Below, one piece after another: positions 22,995-34,709 of a stretch of 64,000 nucleotides of DNA; position 1 is the first letter of the stretch; every line of letters starts with the position of its first letter. Under the pieces are notes generated by a model, which ran no database searches, had not been told where the DNA came from, and worked only from the letters and a program-made list of their open reading frames with translations. A program made the translations under genes and the position numbers. Origin of the DNA: Salvator merianae (taxonomy: Eukaryota; Chordata; Lepidosauria; Squamata; Teiidae); NCBI GenBank assembly GCA_003586115.2, contig QVOM02000034.1:126329936-126393935 (forward strand). The letters run 5' to 3'.

Positions 22995-23814
22995 TTCACA
23001 TCATCTTCTTCTTTTTTCCTCTTTGTCCCACCATTCTATTTCCATCTATTAAATAACTTTCCAGTGCACTGCTTCCTTGTTGCCTCCTGGAGAATACTAG
23101 TATACAAAAGTCAGTAGGATGACTTACAGATGGGCAGGAAGTGGTATATACACAAAACAATTAGCCCTCGCTGCTGTAAGGGTTATTCAGACACTGTAAC
23201 TTATGCAGAACCTGCACTGCACAGTAATGGCACCATGGGGTAGCTGGAAGGTCACAGGAATTGCCCAACAAGCTCACATCCCACCATGGAAGAATAGAAA
23301 GCGTTATCAGAATTGCTTTTCTTGTAAAGTAGAAGGAAGCACTATGACAACATTTTTCTCCAATCTGTCACCCCACTGCCAGAGGTCCAGGCAATGCCTC
23401 CACTCATTTAAGGTACTAGTGAGTGCAGCTTTGAGGGTCACATCTCCACTTGCAGCAGCCTAAGATGCTTGCTGAGAAGCATAATGCTAGTGTGAGGCAT
23501 CTGGAAATAGTCATGAGATAGTTCTCCCAGGGAAGATGTCTTATTCATCACATGATAGACCACCTTCCTACACCAGAATGGAGTCATGGAAGCACAGAAG
23601 CTCCCTTTGATACAGTGAACCAGGAGCTTCTTCAGGGCTACCCACACCAGGCATGTCCACCAACAAAAGTATGTAAAAGAACTATCATTTCTTTGGCTCT
23701 CCTACCAACAAAAGTCATGTATAAGAACTGTGGTTTCTTTGGCTCTTCACCTCTGAGGATGAGATGTGTGTGCTCCTTGTTAGTTTAGGCTTCCCCTAAG
23801 TTAGTTTTGGATAG
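22995..23814. other. No recognisable feature
   Basis: Nothing supported. A local near-repeat of ccaacaaaagt..gtaagaact at 23660-23730 (about 48 bp apart) is a small tandem duplication. Confidence 0.5.
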
Positions 23815-24275
23815 ATTTCGGCACATTTCCCCCCTCTTTTTCCCCTCCATTAGGCTCCATTCATTAAATGTGCCAAATTTGCCCTTACATGACGATTGTT
23901 CATTCATTCATAAGAAAGTCGTGTTCTTCCTGGTTTAGCCCTGCGCAAGTGCAGTGAGTCTCAAAGAGAAATATCTTTTGGACTATTGCTTTAATATGGC
24001 AAACAGCTGATTCTTGTCAAAATTGACATTTACGAATTTTATACCATTTTGAAGCCTTTCCCTGGATAAAGTGTATCCTTTTGTTTTCAAGAATCTTGTG
24101 TCTGAAAAGGTTTTTGTGCTGCCTGATCTTTGTTTTACAGTTCACTTGACCGAGTTGTCATTTTTAAAACCTTTTTACCAAAGATCCTGCATTTTACAGC
24201 TTTGGCTGGGTAGAGCTATTTTCACCACAAGATAAAACCAGTTAGTACTAGTTCACTGCTCAACAACCTCCTGGA
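23815..24275 (+). repeat. Unclassified interspersed repeat U1, copy 2
   Basis: Partner of 9650-10130 in the same orientation; see that entry for the aligned blocks. The best-conserved part is 24095-24275. The copies are substantially diverged, so the family is old. Confidence 0.6.
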
Positions 24276-25560
24276 CATAAGTGGCAGCTGACCTTAGGAA
24301 GTATTCAGGAAAAAACAACTGTGAGTCATCTATACAACTAAAATGGTTTATTTGGGGTCAGAATGCACTGCACATGATGCACTGCACATAATGCACTCCA
24401 GGACAAGTCTTCATTCCAAGTAGCCTCAAAATACCTCCTCTGAAAAGAGCTATTTGGAAAACCTTTTCCCCTTCCTGAATGAGACACCTGCAGAAGAAAG
24501 CTCCGAATGGACCTGGAGGTGAAAGTGAAGGCATTAGGAAAGCCTGCCCTTGATTTGAAAACTGCAAGTATGAGGAGTCTCATGGGTTCCTAAGCCAGGA
24601 CCAATAAGAAATAATTGCTAAGGCTCAGAAATCTTTGAGAAGAAGGCTGCTGTGCTCAAACTAATTCACATTGCACATCACTCTTATGTCATCTCCAGAT
24701 ACTTCTTCTTTTTCAGTTGTTGTTTTTTTTGGGGGGGAGGCAAAGCAACCTGTACCCATAAGTGTGGAGCACGACCATCTCACTCACCTCTGGCACCACA
24801 ACATGACACCAGGCTGAAGTTACGATACAAGTTGAGATAATTTATTTTTAAAAGTTCTGGGAGATTCACTCTCCAAATCATGGGATAGGTGAGAAAACAG
24901 AGCACAAAATACAAAGCTAAGAAAAGACAAGGAAGGAAATTAGAGTTGGATCCCTAATAATCTGTATGTCAGGAAGAGGAGAATATGCATAAATACTAAT
25001 CTATGAGTGCAAGGGAAGTCAATAAGAGCAATAAAAGTCAGACAAGTGTCCAAAAAATGAATTTTAAGGCAAGTAGTTGCCTTCAGTACCACCAACTGGG
25101 AAAAGCTGGGAGCCAATGGAGCTGAATCAAGGTACACCATCAATGCTAAATCTGGTAATGGAACAAAGACAGTGAATAATACCTTTCCTTCAAACCATAT
25201 TATTTTCATTCCTATCAAGTTATGTCTAGGTCAACAGGACTAGTGAAGAATAGTAACAAGGAAAGCCTGAAGTAAGCCCGTCAGCAGGAAAGTCACAATT
25301 TCCAGAGATTGAGTCTTCTAGGCCATTTATACATATGCTTAGGATGTCCCAGGTGTCCAATGGCCAGGGTTCTGACCATCCAGATTTTTCTTCCCACTAC
25401 TGCCCTCAAGCTGTTGCACTCAAGAAGTGACTTACCAGTAATCATCTTCGAAGAACTCCAAGGCATCCTCTCTTGGGGGGATTTGCACCTTCTCCCCCTA
25501 TGGATGCATGGGAAGAGGAGGAGAGTCAAGAATCAAAATTTCACCCAAAATCACAGTGGT
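24276..25560. other. No recognisable gene; small local repeat at 24364
   Basis: A 14-bp unit (gcactgcacatgat / gcactgcacataat / gcactccagg) is repeated nearly three times at 24364-24401. Otherwise unassigned. Confidence 0.5.
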
Positions 25561-26120
25561 GGACACCAAAAATGACTAGCTTTCAGTATCATTTCCAATC
25601 TTTCCATGAGTCCAAACAACATCGTTATTGCTAAAAGCAAAAGTTCCACTGACAGCAGTGTTCCAGGAGCACAATGAATCACATAGCATTTTTTTTTACA
25701 TTTACATTTCCTCAATGAATAATATCTTTCCCCCACCCCCCATATGCCAGATCTTCCTCTTTCATTTATTTTTCTCCGTTGTGATATGGTTTCATATATT
25801 TCTTTTAATTGTTCATTCCCTGGTGATCTTTTTTCATATTCAGTCACTTTTTTTCCACTATTCCATTCTTTCCTATTTCTTCTCAATCCATTATAAATAT
25901 CACTTTTTACCAAATAAAAGTCTAACTTTAATTGTTCTATCACATATGCATACCATCTCTATATTGTACATTTACTACTGTCTTTCCATCCTAATACCAA
26001 TACCACCATGAATGCCCTATTCATTCGCTTAATTACACAAAAATCTTCCTGTCTTATTTCTCTTCCTCCTAATATACCCATCGTTACTATATTTTTATCC
26101 CAGCTTATTGTATATCGAAT
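25561..26120 (-). mobile_element. Possible L1-like LINE C-terminal relic, minus strand
   Basis: The plus strand is pyrimidine-rich. The 130-residue minus frame (25551-25943) is strongly basic/polar (EQLKLDFYLVKSDIYNGL.., RKEWNSGKKVTEYEKR.., NEQLKEIYETISQRRKINER) and ends in a lysine-rich stretch over a short A tract near 25690. The composition and order resemble the C-terminal part of reptile L1 ORF2 plus tail. No catalytic motif is present, so the assignment is tentative. Confidence 0.35.
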
Positions 26121-26305
26121 TATCTTGGATTAATTGTCATTTCCATATTCGCTATCAACACCACCGTTACTATGGGAATGGTTTTCATATTATGTCACAT
26201 TTGTTTTCTTCAGAACAGCCATGTTTAGAACCATACACTTCCCTATTAGATCTCCTTAAAAGGCATGACAGGTTAAAACATATCTTCACAGAGCAGGTTT
26301 ATGAC

Positions 26306-26658
26306 AGAGATGTACACAAATGAAAATCACGTGTTTGGTTCATCATTGAATGAAACCCTCATTTGTTTGGCTCAATGGCGAACTGTTTGATTGAACAAAC
26401 CAGTTAATCACATTCAATTTCAAACTTGTTCAAAGCAAAAACTACCAGTTTTTCCACTAGAAAACCCTTTTCAAAGGTAGAAATACAGCAAACACAAACA
26501 AATCAAACAGGACTGATTTGGTTCATTTGAATTTCCTGATATTCAAACAGCTGCATTTGCAGTTCTATACAAACAACTTTGAACATGAACTATTTGAATT
26601 TTCAAACACGAACTTCTAGATTGGGATCTGTTTATTGTTTTGAATAATTCACATGCAT
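26306..26658. mobile_element. hAT-like MITE, decayed
   Basis: Left end agagatgtacacaaatga and right end aataattcacatgcatttg are weakly inverted and resemble the termini of the 54179 element. Between them are many ttcaaac / gtttgaa / gaacaa words on both strands. Target duplication not seen. Confidence 0.5.
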
Positions 26659-27915
26659 TTGTATGTCTGTAATATTATATAATAATGATTACAACAGTGC
26701 TACATTTTATCTCTATAACAGCTGTTAACATGTTTTTTCTTAATCAACATGTGTCACTTTTATGCTAACCTCAGTTCTACTAAATGTTTTAAGTTATGTA
26801 CCATATTTGATGAGTAGTCCAAATGCCAACCTTACTGTAGACTTGGAAGCTCATCAAAGAAAGGACACATTTTGGCATACACAAACCACAGAAAGATCAT
26901 AGCACAAAGCTGTGCTGTAGGTAATGTGTTTTTCTGCTCAAAAGGTGTCCAATAGTCAAAATATGTTTGGTATTTAATATAAAAAATAGGGGGTAGGAGG
27001 TTCAAATGTGATGTAGTGGATTTTATACCATCCAGTGGTTTTATATCATACAGTGGTTTTGAGATCTAATATCAGCGTCTGTTTCATAATGAGAGTCTTG
27101 GCATGAAAAGAGCATACAGAAGCTCCTTTTACAGTATGCCTAATCATTAGATTTTATATTTATAAACTCTGCTTGAGCTTAAAAGACTATGGAATTCTCA
27201 TTAAAGTTTTTGTGATTTACTGATTGTTTCCTTTAGGGGAAAAGCTTTTTCTGCTTTATTCTTTTTTTCCTCTCTTACATAGACTTTATATATTTATACC
27301 TCCAATCAGTAAAAATACTTGTACACAAGCTAAACACTTGGCAAGTGCATATGTGTTTTGTATGTGATGCACGTTGCTAGAAAACAAGAAGACAACATTG
27401 GAGGAAGCCACTTAGGGGGAAATAAATCATTCAAAGAAATTAAGGATTTCTTAATTGTACTAAAACAGATGGAATTCCATTATTGGCATGAGATCCTGGA
27501 ATAGTTTGGAAAGGCCACACAAAGAGGACAGAGTGCAAAATACCAAGGCTTCATCCTCTTGGTCACTTCAGCCAATTTCCCTGTTGACTAGGTGGCTGCC
27601 CCCATTTGGCCACCAAGGTCCTACAGGCCAACTGCACTAGCAACCTAAAGGTACATCAAAGTAAACAGCTCCTATGGTGCTCCTGTGGAGGAAATGACTC
27701 AAGGTCCAAACATTTCTGTGGGAATCACTGCAACAGACCAGAAAATGACCAACTTCTGATTGTGTAGCTAGTTAGATGTGACTACTTGCCAAAAAACAAA
27801 ACAAAAAAAACCATAAAACCAAGTGAAACTACTGTATATGTAAGCAACCCAAAGTGAATGCTGGTAAACAAAACAGTGGATTTCAACTCTTGTCAAATGC
27901 TCACACAGAAACTGT
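26659..27915. other. No recognisable feature
   Basis: AT-rich unassigned sequence. There is a local duplication gtggattttataccatccagtgg / tttatatcatacagtgg at 27017-27057. Confidence 0.5.
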
Positions 27916-28397
27916 GGGCCTGTTCTCACCTTAAGACCTCATATGGTATGGGAATGATATAGTCATATCATACCAGGCTGGACAGGTTCAGGCCAGAAGG
28001 CAGCCTTTTGTGCTTTGAGGGCTGGAACAGCCCCTTACTGGGACACCAGTGCCCGAAATGCAAATTGCCATCCAGGGCAGACCCAACTGCCATGACAGGG
28101 GCTGTGGCAATGTCTGGCCATTGCCATGGCAATCAGGATGTGCCACGCAACTTCACAGGTACAGTCATGATGCCACACCTACTTGCAGTGTTTGCATGTA
28201 GAAAAGGGTGTGAATGCTGCCAACCAGGAAACATCCAACTACTCCCAGTCAAGCGTGTGGACAATGTTTTAGTTGTCTATAGCTAGTAGCATCTGGGAAC
28301 AGTTGGAGACACTCCTAGATGCAGTAACGACAACAAGTAGATGGGCCTGTCCAGTGAGCATTTGGAAGCTCACCAGCAGGTAAGTGTGAACACACCC
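27916..28397 (+). mobile_element. Harbinger-like MITE, type B, with TGT duplication
   Basis: Starts gggcctgttctcacc and ends gtaagtgtgaacacaccc, with TGT directly outside both ends (27913-27915 and 28398-28400). Interior hallmarks: actgggacaccagtgc, aatgtctggccattgccatg, gcaatcaggatgtgcca and ccaggaaacatccaact. The 92-residue plus frame from 28008 is not conserved in sister copies. Confidence 0.8.
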
Positions 28398-28464
28398 TGT
28401 AAATATATTTTTTTTCCAAATAGATTTAACACACAGTAAAGAAAATTGCTCCAAAGCAGCTCAC

Positions 28465-28578
28465 AGGTGGTAATTATCCCACACTAGTGTTCCCATTCCA
28501 CCTTTAAAAGTGCATTTTCTGACCTATAATATGGATTAGACATGGGATGGGAACACTAGCTGCCACTTGATACCACCT
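28465..28578. repeat. 114-bp inverted-repeat (fold-back) element
   Basis: The left arm aggtggtaattatcccacac + tagtgttcccattcca is mirrored by tgggatgggaacacta + gctgccacttgataccacct on the right. The arms are about 36 bp with a 40-bp loop. Likely a small MITE; no sibling copy recognised. Confidence 0.65.
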
Positions 28579-28776
28579 CTAAACCAAGTATGTGTATGCA
28601 GCCAAGGTTGGCCATTGTGGGAATTCATCCTTGGGCATTAGTTCCATTGGGGGGCATCATACATCAAAAGAACTATGTCAGTCATCTCCCCAACACATAA
28701 GGACCAGGTAATCACTCATCCAGTACAGAATTTCTCAGTATCTGAACCAGTCTAGGTTTGGTTAACGGAAGAAAGA

Positions 28777-28807
28777 ATCTATCTATCTATCTATCTATCT
28801 ATCTATA
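28777..28807 (+). repeat. Microsatellite (ATCT)n
   Basis: About seven and a half ATCT units. Confidence 0.95.
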
Positions 28808-28970
28808 TTTAAATAGGAAATCGACTTTCAATTAAAGCAATATCCTTATTTGCCCTAAAAATATTTTCAATCCTCAATAATAAAGAAAATATTTCCAGTT
28901 ATGGTACACAGGGTATTCTTATTTATTTGAACATCTTGAGAAACAAATACTTTATGAATTAAGCAATTTA

Positions 28971-29150
28971 GGCCCTTTCTGCACTTGGCCTTATTGTGGA
29001 TTATATCTCAGAATAGGGAGCTGCTATCCACATGCTAGTGCAAACTATGAAAGGTCTTGCCCAGGGCCTACCATAGTCTGCACTAGCATGCAGATGGCAG
29101 GTCCCTATGCTGAGATATAATCTGGAATAAGTTCAAGTGCAGAAAGGACC
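28971..29150. mobile_element. Harbinger-like MITE, type D (palindromic)
   Basis: Starts ggccctttctgcacttgg and ends aagtgcagaaaggacc. The body folds through tatctcagaataggg / ccctatgctgagatata and catgctagtgcaaactatg / tagtctgcactagcatg. It is flanked by tta on the left and ata on the right, consistent with a worn 3-bp TTA-type duplication. The longest uninterrupted symmetry is near the centre around ggtcttgcccagggcct. Confidence 0.8.
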
Positions 29151-29153
29151 ATA

Positions 29154-31061
29154 CACTTGAAACTAACAAGCATAGAACAATATGTTTCTTGTCATGACAC
29201 AATTACTGAGATATAAAAGATGTTTTGATTAAATGTGAATGGTGACCTAGAAAGATAATATCCGAACTCCTTTTGTGGCACAACTAAAATAAAGCAAACA
29301 AAATTCATGTAACAAGGAAGCAATCTATCCTAAGGAATAACAGATCAAGTTTCAGCTTTATGATTTTGGCATGCCTAATCCAAACTGGAAAGTAGCCTCC
29401 TGTCATCTCACTTCAGCTCTTTAGCACTGAATTGGAAGCACCCTTTGATAAGGTTAATATTTATAAAAGCAGTCAAGCAGATTTGGATAAGCAATGATAA
29501 ATACAGTTCAGCTGTGTGTCATAGCAGGGCCCAGACTGTACTGATTCATATACCTGGTGGTAGATTTGCACATTTCCATCCTGAGTATTTTAATAATTCA
29601 CAAGAAATAATATATTCAGGAAAATACAACAGTAGAACCTTCTCCTAAATGTTCTGTATTTTCAGGGAGGATTATTTTTTGGCAACACTCAGGGTCATAA
29701 CATTTTCCCTTCAATAGTCTTGGCCTTGCCATATAGTTATCAGATTCTGGGATGATATAAGGATGGAAAGCTATTCCTCTTAATAATCATCGTAATTTAA
29801 TTAATGAAAAATAACATAATTTTATGTCCTACAGATTCTGCACTATGTTCTGTGTAACCCTATATGGGTTCAAAAGTCAAAAAAACTGTAAAGAGTTTGT
29901 AAAAATGTGAAGTAATGGGATAAAAGAGTGCATTAGGGAATTATTGCTATAGTTGCAACAGCCCAAAAGTAGTCAGAGTGGAATGCAAAATCAAAGGCTG
30001 ATGTTAACAGCATAGCCTAAAGCACAGCAACCACCCTGTTCATACCAGTCTGGTGAAATAGTTCTCATACTGTGGTCCTCCAAATATTCCTGAACAATTC
30101 CCATCATTATGTGTCAGCCATAGTTTGAAAAAGACTGGTCTAGTGCACTTATAAAGTCAGACTGAAATTGGGCACAACGTAAGGGACACAGAGGATGCGA
30201 TCAGACAGGGCTTTTTTTTCAAATGCCTCTTTTACAAAACATGTCCCTTGTGTACCCGACCAAAAAAACAATCATTCTTACAGGAAAAGGAAAATCCTAC
30301 CTCATGTTGCTGCTCCTTTGCTCTAAAATCTGGCAATGCTTCCACAATGAAAAGTATAAAATGTGCACTTTTATCAGTAAATAGGAGTTATAGAGTGGAA
30401 AAGTAGGGCAAGAGTATGACTGAAAATCTCACTTTGGTTAATCCCAACTAGAATTTGATCTGTGCGGTGGGTCCTGCTTTGGGTGTAGAAAAATGATAGT
30501 TTTAGTTGCACTGGTCCTCTTACCTCCTCCTCCAACTCACATTCCTAACCTATCATCTCTTTTGATGACGATTGCTCCAGGTCTTGCATTTTTAGGAAAA
30601 TATTTTATTACATGTTTTAAAGAAAACTATTTTTCAGTGTATCTGAGCCCACAGCATGTGGCATAATTAGAACAAGGATGCAGTGAATTCTGAGACTAAA
30701 GAAAACAGCAGAGTCCTTGTGCCTTTGTCACTTGTATGACTGCTGCTATGAGGTGCACTTGTTCAAAACTGTAATGTATTTTACAAGCACTGCCTATGTA
30801 AAATCCTTGGTGTCACCTATCACAACCATATTGCCAACAATAAGATGTTACAAAGAAGTGGTTTGTGTAAGCTGCACGACATTGTGACAAAGCACAGGTT
30901 CACTTTGGACACATTTTATATCTGTCAGACAAGTATCACCCTAAGACTGCAGATGTGTTGGACCGTTCAAAATTTTGTGCAAAACATTTCAAGTAACACA
31001 ATGGAAGAAAAGGAAACTATTGCAACAGATCAAATCTATTGGAGAACACTTGCTGCTCAGT
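29154..31061. other. Mostly unassigned; one end of repeat family G at 30193
   Basis: The sequence gatcagacagggc at 30199 with following cct.ttttacaaaacatg..gtgtac and aatcctacct shares order with 61895 onward, suggesting a repeat family with two copies in this window. No gene is supported; the short plus frame at 30845-31072 has no recognisable domain. Confidence 0.4.
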
Positions 31062-31490
31062 GGGCCTGGTAGAACAGAGGACACCTAAGTTCGATACCAT
31101 TCTACGCTGTACAAGACCCAGCAGCGTGGTGGCCATTTGCAACGGAGGTGATAGAATAGCCCTGAACTGAGACACCAGCACTCGCAGTGCAAATGCTGGC
31201 CCGATCACCATGACAGTGGTTGCAGCAATGTCTGGCCATTGCCATGGTGAGCAGGATGTGGCAGACGATTGCGCAGCCACAGCCACATTGCTCACTTGCA
31301 GCATTCGTACCCAGAAGAGGCTGTGAATGCTTCTGAAACCCCTGGTCAAGCTTTAAACAGTGTTTTAGCTGTCCACAGCTTGTAATGTCCGGGAGTGGCT
31401 GCAGACACTCCCAGACATGGCAGACACAGTGGAGAGCAGACGTGCATCCTTAGTAAGCATGTGTGCTAACAGGTAAGTGCAAACAGGCCC
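31062..31490 (+). mobile_element. Harbinger-like MITE, type B
   Basis: Right end ggtaagtgcaaacaggccc is well preserved; the left gggcctggtagaac is slightly altered. The interior has tgagacaccagcactcgcag, ccgatcaccatgacagtgg, atgtctggccattgccatgg and tgagcaggatgtggcagac, matching 27916 and 35218. No clear duplication outside the ends. The 110-residue minus frame inside is a chance frame. Confidence 0.75.
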
Positions 31491-32485
31491 TAAGACTCAG
31501 TATAATGTACAGTCTGACCTCCAGCATCAGTTATATGTTATGAAGAGTTCTTATACTGGCCAACCTGAATAAAAATAGAAGCTGAGCTGAGACTGTGAAA
31601 CCTGCTCCACTAACATCCTTGGGCTACAAGCAAGGAAAAAGTAGACACAGAACTCAGTGAAGTATGCATACTGTGAACCTTAATAAGTTATAATTCAGTC
31701 TTTAAAAACAATCTTCTGCAGTAGGTAAAATCAATGAAAATTAACATCTGCTATTTAGATAAGCAGGATATATGAATGGTTTCAAAAACATATAGGCTGG
31801 AAATTTGATGTGACCACCAAGTGGACGTTACCAATAAAAAAAAACCTTGTCCTTAAATGATGTCTAAATCTGAATAACATTACATCTGGACACTGGTCCT
31901 GTCACTGTCTTCAAACTAACTTCCAGATGTTATTTCCTGTTTACTTGCAGTCAACACCAATTTCCGATTATGCTTGTTCTCTGTCTACCATGTGATCTGG
32001 AAAAGCGATTTTAATTATAGCTAAGCCAAATGTTTTTCTGTTTTAATTTGTAGCTTGAAGCCACAGTGCTCCTTGTGGACAAAGCATTTTTTTTTTAGGA
32101 TAGGAAAGAATATTGATGATCATCATCTTTCTCTTTTTATTCAGCCTATTTTCTTCCATTACAAAGACAGATAGTGAGAAACCAAAATTGTTCTGAAAAC
32201 TTCACAGGCTCAGGGCTCATCTGAATATATGAAAAGTTCACTTGTGCAAATACTGACCAAAAGTAGATTTAAAATAATAGAATACATGATAGATCCTTTC
32301 AATGTGGAACTAAATGCAGTTTTAAATAAGGAAAGTGGGAAGGAAAAACAGTTGAAAATTCTGTGTCTCTCTTTGGCTGGGGGGATCTAAAGCTTTAGAG
32401 TCTCATGGGTATTAGCATATCCTGCATCCTGCTGAGTGAGTTACTGAGAAGTAAAGCTAAACTGGGCTGAGAAGCTCCAAACTTT
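31491..32485. other. No recognisable feature
   Basis: AT-rich, unassigned. Confidence 0.5.
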
Positions 32486-33021
32486 GGGCCTGTTCGCACT
32501 ACAGCAGACCATTCTTGGTCGTTCACTGGAACGGAGGCTTCGCACTGCCACGGGCACGCGCCTCACCCGATCCGAACCAAACCACACCCAATTCATACCT
32601 GATCCTGGGAAAGGCAAGACAAGTAATTGCTTGTCTTCACCCCGACCTGCGCGTTCGAGCGAAGATCAGGGAAGGTGCTTTCGCACTCCCTTCCTGGTTT
32701 GAAATGGCGGCGGGGAGGGGCTGGCTCGGCTGCGCATGCGTTGTCTGCTGCTTTGTGCCCGGGTTAGCCCTTTGGGCATGGCAGCCTAGCTGCCATTGCG
32801 AAGCCAGCTCCGTAAGGAGCCCCTCTAGTTGCGAAGCAGAGCTTGATGGTTTGGAGTGCGATACCTATCTAGGGGATGCCCATCCGCACTGTTCCCTCTG
32901 CTGATCAGCTTGGGGCCCGTTTCTCTGGCTGTGAGTGTGAATGGCAGCCAGCGTTCTCCAACCTCTCCGGTCCGAAGCCAACTACTGGGAACGGTCTACC
33001 GAGCTGAATGCGAACAGGCCC
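32486..33021 (+). mobile_element. Harbinger-like MITE, type A (CpG-rich), copy 2
   Basis: The best-preserved termini in the window: gggcctgttcgcac at the start and atgcgaacaggccc at the end. Its interior is collinear with 4953-5524 but lacks the ggtacga expansion and instead has a GC-rich ggcggcggggagggg segment at about 32706. Retained CpGs suggest it is younger than most neighbours, or protected from methylation-driven decay. The 129-residue plus frame 32515-32904 is not matched in the sister copy. Confidence 0.85.
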
Positions 33022-33389
33022 TCAGACTTGGGATCTGATGTTTCAGGACCTAATAGCACACAATCGCTTAACTTTCTTAAAAATATATAAATAAATAAAT
33101 AATCTGGATAATATTTTAAGACAATCAGCAGCTGAAGGTCACAATAAGGGTGGGTAGTGCTCCTATTGTTCGTTGGAAGGGGTTGGGAAGATTTTTTTGG
33201 TTGTTCTGTTTTCCTTGTTTTATTATTATTATTTTCTTCTAAACAGATATAAAGGTAAAAAGACAGCAAGGGTGTGCAACATGCATGGTGTACTATACTG
33301 AGTGTGACATGTATAATTATCTGACCTCTGGGAAGGGCAGGGATCATGGGTGTGTGCCTAGGGCAAGGAGCTCCTGGTGCTCAGGGAAT

Positions 33390-34250
33390 GAGTTTGATCC
33401 CATGAGGTCAAGGCTGGAACAGCTCAGAGAGAAAGACAGGCAGGTAGATGCAGCCCTCTAGGATGGGATGACAGAGACCCAGTCACAGGAGACAGCTTCT
33501 TGGGATGGAGAACATCAGTCTGAGGAAGAAGATAGTTCTCCTTTAGAAGGGACCCATTTCTTAGAAGGCAAAAAGGTTTCTTCTCTTATGGAGGGCTCTC
33601 CTTGAAGAGGAGTGGGGCTTCTTGTAATAGATGATTTGATCAATGAAAATGTAGGTTGCTGGGTGTGTTGTAGGTGTGCTGACTACATGGTGGCTAGCCT
33701 GCCTGGTGGGAAAGTTGCAAGCATCAGTCACAATCTACACTAGCTGCTAGATAGTGCTGGGGAGGATTCAGTTGTTGTGGTACATATGAACACCAGTGAT
33801 GTCCTGAAATATATTTAGGTTGCTAGGCAGAAACCTGAAAGCCAGGACCTACAAGGTAGCACTCTGGAATGTTACCTGTTCTACACACAAGACCAGTTAG
33901 GCAAGCAAATTTGAAATATTTCAGTGGGTGAACGTTTGTTGGTGCCAGAAGGAGAGTTTTCAATTTGCTAGGAATCGGATAACATTTTGGGGAAATCCAG
34001 ACCTATACAGAAGGACCTGCTCCACTTCAACCAAAATGGAACAAAAATGCTAGTGTTTAAAATAAAAAAAAGGTGGGAAAGCAGCTTTTAAATTGATATT
34101 GGGGAGAAAGCTGACAGGAGCAGAATTCCTGGTTTGTGATCAGTCATAGCTTTGGGAAGAGTTTGATAACGATCGCGGAGAAGTAGAAGAAATTGGAAAT
34201 GAAAGTGTAGCTAGATATGATAAGTATTCAAGGAGATTCAAACAAACTAG
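33390..34250 (+). pseudogene. CR1 LINE ORF1 relic with esterase-like domain
   Basis: Conceptual translation with frameshifts shows an N-terminal charged part (EFDPMRSRLEQLREKDRQVD), then SLPGGKVASISHNLH, then SVVVVHMNTSDVLKYI and, near 34010-34055, KDLLHFNQNGTKMLVF. Vertebrate CR1 ORF1 has this order: a block around VVVHIGTND and a closing LHLNRxGTRVL of the GDSL-type esterase-like domain. Stops and frameshifts make it dead. It is 5' to the endonuclease relic on the same strand, as in an intact CR1, and is interrupted at its 3' end by the MITE at 34251. Confidence 0.75.
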
Positions 34251-34706
34251 AAACCTTTCTACACTTGCCATGCCTTGTTAGGAGCAAATGGGTCAGGATC
34301 AGCAAGGCCCGTTAGTCTGGAACAGGGCTAGTCTGTACCAGTCCCCACACTGGTCCCAAAGCTCACACAAGCTTCAGGACCAGCTTCTGAGGGCTCCAAA
34401 GAGCTAGGAACAAAAAAATCCTAACCTGGGAGCCACCAGGGGATCCATTTCATCAATACACTTTGATCACAGCCAGAATGGGTCCCCTGATAGTCAGGGA
34501 CACAGAGGTATGCTTGCCCACCAGTAGATCTCAATATCAAGGTCTGAAGTGTGCCTTGATCTGGATTATATTCTGTTCTTATACGGATAGAGCAAACCAG
34601 TGGCAGGCAGGGCCTCACAGATCCACAGTAATGTGTGGACTGATGAGAACCTGAAGAGGACCACTGAGGATCCGAATATGGAGCAAAGATAAATGCAGAG
34701 AGACCC
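34251..34706 (+). mobile_element. Harbinger-like MITE, type C, inserted in CR1, TAG duplication
   Basis: Left end aaacctttctacacttgcc, right end aaatgcagagagaccc, with TAG directly outside both (34248-34250 and 34707-34709). The type-C interior is recognisable: ctggaacagggctagtctg, gtcccaaagctcacac, catcaatacactttgatc, acggatagagcaaaccagtgg, gggcctcacagatccac. It separates CR1 ORF1 from ORF2. Confidence 0.8.
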
Positions 34707-34709
34707 TAG

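Noticed and set aside
28777..28807. Any spaced direct repeats as a CRISPR-like array
   Set aside because: The tandem repeats here are simple microsatellites with no unique spacers, and the sequence is vertebrate.
32515..32904. 129-residue frame that could be a transposase piece
   Set aside because: No transposase motif, and the homologous element at 4953-5524 lacks the frame.
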